A stretch of DNA of 64,000 bases from NCBI RefSeq assembly GCF_907164905.1, contig NZ_CAJRAF010000002.1, positions 1,364,001 to 1,428,000 on the forward strand. Reading direction: 5' to 3'. Position 1 is the first letter of the stretch. Every line of letters starts with the position of its first letter. The translations under genes were made by a program, and so were the position numbers. Origin of the DNA: Dyadobacter sp. CECT 9275. GTDB taxonomy: Bacteria > Bacteroidota > Bacteroidia > Cytophagales > Spirosomataceae. The notes beneath the pieces are model-generated. The model was not told the DNA's origin. It saw only the letters and a program-made list of their open reading frames with translations, and ran no database searches. This document shows, piece by piece, positions 62,009 to 64,000 of this stretch.

Positions 62009-64000
62009 TTATTTTTTAACCAAAGTGTATATTTTTCCTTTTTGAGTCTCGAAGGTTATCATAAAACCATTTGAATCAGGTTTTGAAGTGAATTTCGCTT
62101 CTTTTACCGACAGATTTACCGGCGTTCGAAGCACACATGTTTCCCCTGTTAATGACTTAACGTTAACCACTGTGGGCAGATTACTTGCCCACTGAATGTC
62201 AAGTTCGAATCCGCCCCTTGCTCTCAATCCTTTGACAAATCCATTTTTCCACTGTGATGGCAATGCTGGTAATATGTCTAAAATATATTTATCCGGAGCA
62301 TAGCGCTGCATACTTTGTAGTAGAACCTCTGAAATCCCAGACACTGCTCCAAAATTGCCATCGATTTGGAATGGAGGATGTGCATCAAAGAGATTGGGAT
62401 AAGTTCCGCCTGCACCAGCCATAATTGTTCTTGTTTGCTCTGTATACCTAAGCTGGTTTGCAAGCAATTGATTAACCTGATCGCCATCTCTTAATCGCGC
62501 CCAAAAATTTTCCTTCCATGCAATTGACCAGCCTGTTCCATCATTCCCTCGAATTTTCAAAGACTTCTTCGCAGCCGCAGCTAATTCTGGAGTTCCTATT
62601 GCCGTAATTTGATTTCCCGGATGTAGAGCAAAAAGGTGAGATACATGCCTATGCTCCAGATCATCTGAATTCATATCCCAATCTTTCCCCCATTCCATTA
62701 ACTGTCCATTACGTCCGATTTGAAGCTTTTTTATTTTATCCCTCGCGGCAGTGACTTGCTTTCTAAACTCCACGTCGATATTCAATACTTCTGCTGCATG
62801 GGCAACGTTGTTGAAAAGATCCCAAATAATTGAACGCTCCATCGTATTTCCTTCTGAAACACTCGCTTTTTGTCCATCGTCCGTTATAAAATAATTCTCG
62901 GGCGATGTTGACGGTGAAGTAATCAATTCTCCATTTTGGTCCTCTATCATAGTAGCTAAATAGAATTCGGCTGCACCTTTTAAAGTTGGGTAGACTGACT
63001 TTAAATAAGATTTATCTCTCGAAAATGCATAGTGTTCCCAAAGATGCTGACACGCCCATCCACTTCCGCCAGCAAAAACACCCCAAGGTAGTTTAGCACC
63101 CGGACTTGTCCACCCCCAGCCGTTTGTTGTGTAGCCATAATACCATCCTGGTGTATCAGGGCCAAAATAACTTTTGGCAGACTTCGCACCTGCAGTCTGT
63201 AAGCTTTGCGTTTGTTTTATCATTGGCAGGTGAAGTTCCGATAAATTCGCCTGCTCTGAAGGCCAATAATTCATTTGATAATTAATATTGGACTTATAGT
63301 CACACTGCCATGGAAGAGATAAGCCGTCACCCCAGATACCTTGCGAGTTTGATGGCAAGAGGTTGTCCGGCCGGCTTGACGATATGAGAAGGTACCGGCC
63401 ATATTGAAAAAATAATGAAATAAAAGCAGGATCCATGCCGCCATTTCCATAGCTTTTCAGCCGTTCGTCTGTTGGAAGTGCGGCACTTGATGAAGAGCCC
63501 AGGTCCAATTCTACCCTGTTAAAGTACTGTTGATAATCCTTGATGTGATTGCTTAGCAAAACCTTGTAAGGTTTTGCTGCAACTGCTTTCATCTGTTCTG
63601 TAACCTTGGAATGTGGATGTACTCCCTTATAACCCTTTGCATAGTCTAATAGGTAAGAGGTTCCTGCGGTCAAAAATATGGTTGCTTCGTCTGCCTCGCT
63701 TACGATCAATTGATTATCAATAGCCCTTATGGTCCCGCCTTTAGTTTGCACACTTACCTGCACTTCAAAATCAAGTGTTTTCCCTGTGTTACCGGTCATG
63801 ACCAACATGTTAGTCCCCCGCGATACCGTTTGCGAATTTTCCAGTCTTGTGAGATCGAGTGTAAATGTAACACTGCCTTTTCCAGAGCCTTGGATCCTAC
63901 TCACGATGGCCTGATCAGGAGCTGAACTAAATGTTTCTCTACGGTATTCTGTTTGTCCTATCGTGAAACTAACTCCTGATACAGCTCTATTGATATCAAG
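62009..64000 (-). CDS. GH95 alpha-L-fucosidase/galactosidase-family glycoside hydrolase (5' cut by window)
   Basis: The frame is open to the right edge (the last codon is 63998-64000), so the N-terminus lies outside. At least 663 residues are visible. They cover the end of the GH95 N-terminal domain (SGVSFTIGQTEYRRETFSSAPDQAIVSRIQG) and the (alpha/alpha)6 catalytic barrel. Key motifs are NINYQMNYWPSEQANLSE (the two catalytic Asn), TSPSTSPENYF (the general acid Glu) and DAHPPFQIDGNFGA (the active-site Asp). The C-terminus is a beta-sandwich ending in KGKIYTLVKK. It would hydrolyse fucosyl or galactosyl glycans in the periplasm. A GTG at 63904 is internal, not the start. Confidence 0.93.
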   Translation of the reverse strand, partial: LDINRAVSGVSFTIGQTEYRRETFSSAPDQAIVSRIQGSGKGSVTFTLDLTRLENSQTVSRGTNMLVMTGNTGKTLDFEVQVSVQTKGGTIRAIDNQLIVSEADEATIFLTAGTSYLLDYAKGYKGVHPHSKVTEQMKAVAAKPYKVLLSNHIKDYQQYFNRVELDLGSSSSAALPTDERLKSYGNGGMDPAFISLFFQYGRYLLISSSRPDNLLPSNSQGIWGDGLSLPWQCDYKSNINYQMNYWPSEQANLSELHLPMIKQTQSLQTAGAKSAKSYFGPDTPGWYYGYTTNGWGWTSPGAKLPWGVFAGGSGWACQHLWEHYAFSRDKSYLKSVYPTLKGAAEFYLATMIEDQNGELITSPSTSPENYFITDDGQKASVSEGNTMERSIIWDLFNNVAHAAEVLNIDVEFRKQVTAARDKIKKLQIGRNGQLMEWGKDWDMNSDDLEHRHVSHLFALHPGNQITAIGTPELAAAAKKSLKIRGNDGTGWSIAWKENFWARLRDGDQVNQLLANQLRYTEQTRTIMAGAGGTYPNLFDAHPPFQIDGNFGAVSGISEVLLQSMQRYAPDKYILDILPALPSQWKNGFVKGLRARGGFELDIQWASNLPTVVNVKSLTGETCVLRTPVNLSVKEAKFTSKPDSNGFMITFETQKGKIYTLVKK

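Overview
The window reads as chromosomal DNA of a Bacteroidota bacterium, most likely a Cytophagia member of the Spirosomaceae/Dyadobacter kind (inference). The reasons are SusC/SusD pairs, an ECF sigma factor with a FecR anti-sigma, a T9SS sorting domain on a giant beta-helix protein, a 7TMR-DISM receptor, weak Shine-Dalgarno sites, and promoters of the TAnnTTTG type. Both ends are cut inside genes: a SusD C-terminus on the left and a GH95 fucosidase on the right. No rRNA, tRNA, CRISPR array or intact transposase was seen.

Region 1 (1-25924, all plus strand) is a long carbohydrate-catabolism locus. It holds the SusD end, a Tat-exported TIM-barrel hydrolase-like protein, a PhyH dioxygenase and six sialidase-fold (Asp-box) propellers, five exported and one cytoplasmic. 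It also has an MFS and an SSS transporter, a DapA-type aldolase, an SGNH esterase and two SDRs. The remaining genes are a 778-residue amidohydrolase/class-III aminotransferase fusion, a HEAT-like lipoprotein, an HpaI-type aldolase, an aldo/keto reductase, a Gfo/Idh oxidoreductase, a RidA protein and two tandem 3-hydroxyacyl-CoA-dehydrogenase-like proteins. A convergent AraC regulator (26116-26982) closes the locus. An identical 21-bp word lies about 60 bp upstream of both the aldolase gene and the AraC gene, which suggests that AraC controls the distal half. The parts fit import, hydrolysis and oxidative or transaminative breakdown of an unusual acidic or amino sugar; the substrate is not evident.

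Region 2 (27152-37779) contains a Fic AMP-transferase with an inhibitory motif, a (TTCC)12 microsatellite, and a 7TMR-DISM receptor ending in a LuxR-like helix-turn-helix. It also contains a phosphotransferase gene broken by one in-frame amber codon, a small membrane-anchored helix-turn-helix protein, and a 1750-residue T9SS beta-helix protein with three repeated modules.

Region 3 (37948-43145) has a ceramidase-like hydrolase, a 419-bp gap with a MITE-like inverted repeat and an orphan terminator, a deacetylase-like protein, a universal stress protein and an FMN_bind-like protein.

Region 4 (43261-55005, minus strand) is a second nutrient-uptake unit: PafA-like phosphatase, ECF sigma, FecR, SusC, SusD and two Tat-exported FAD oxidoreductases. 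Region 5 (55234-64000) is mixed: lipoprotein, serine hydrolase, monooxygenase pair, NamZ-type muramidase, AraC regulator divergent from a TetX-like monooxygenase, and GH95.

Degenerate purine-rich repeats built of the same words (GTAGGCGGT, AGTAAACAGT, AGCTAACAGCTAATAGC) fill several intergenic gaps.
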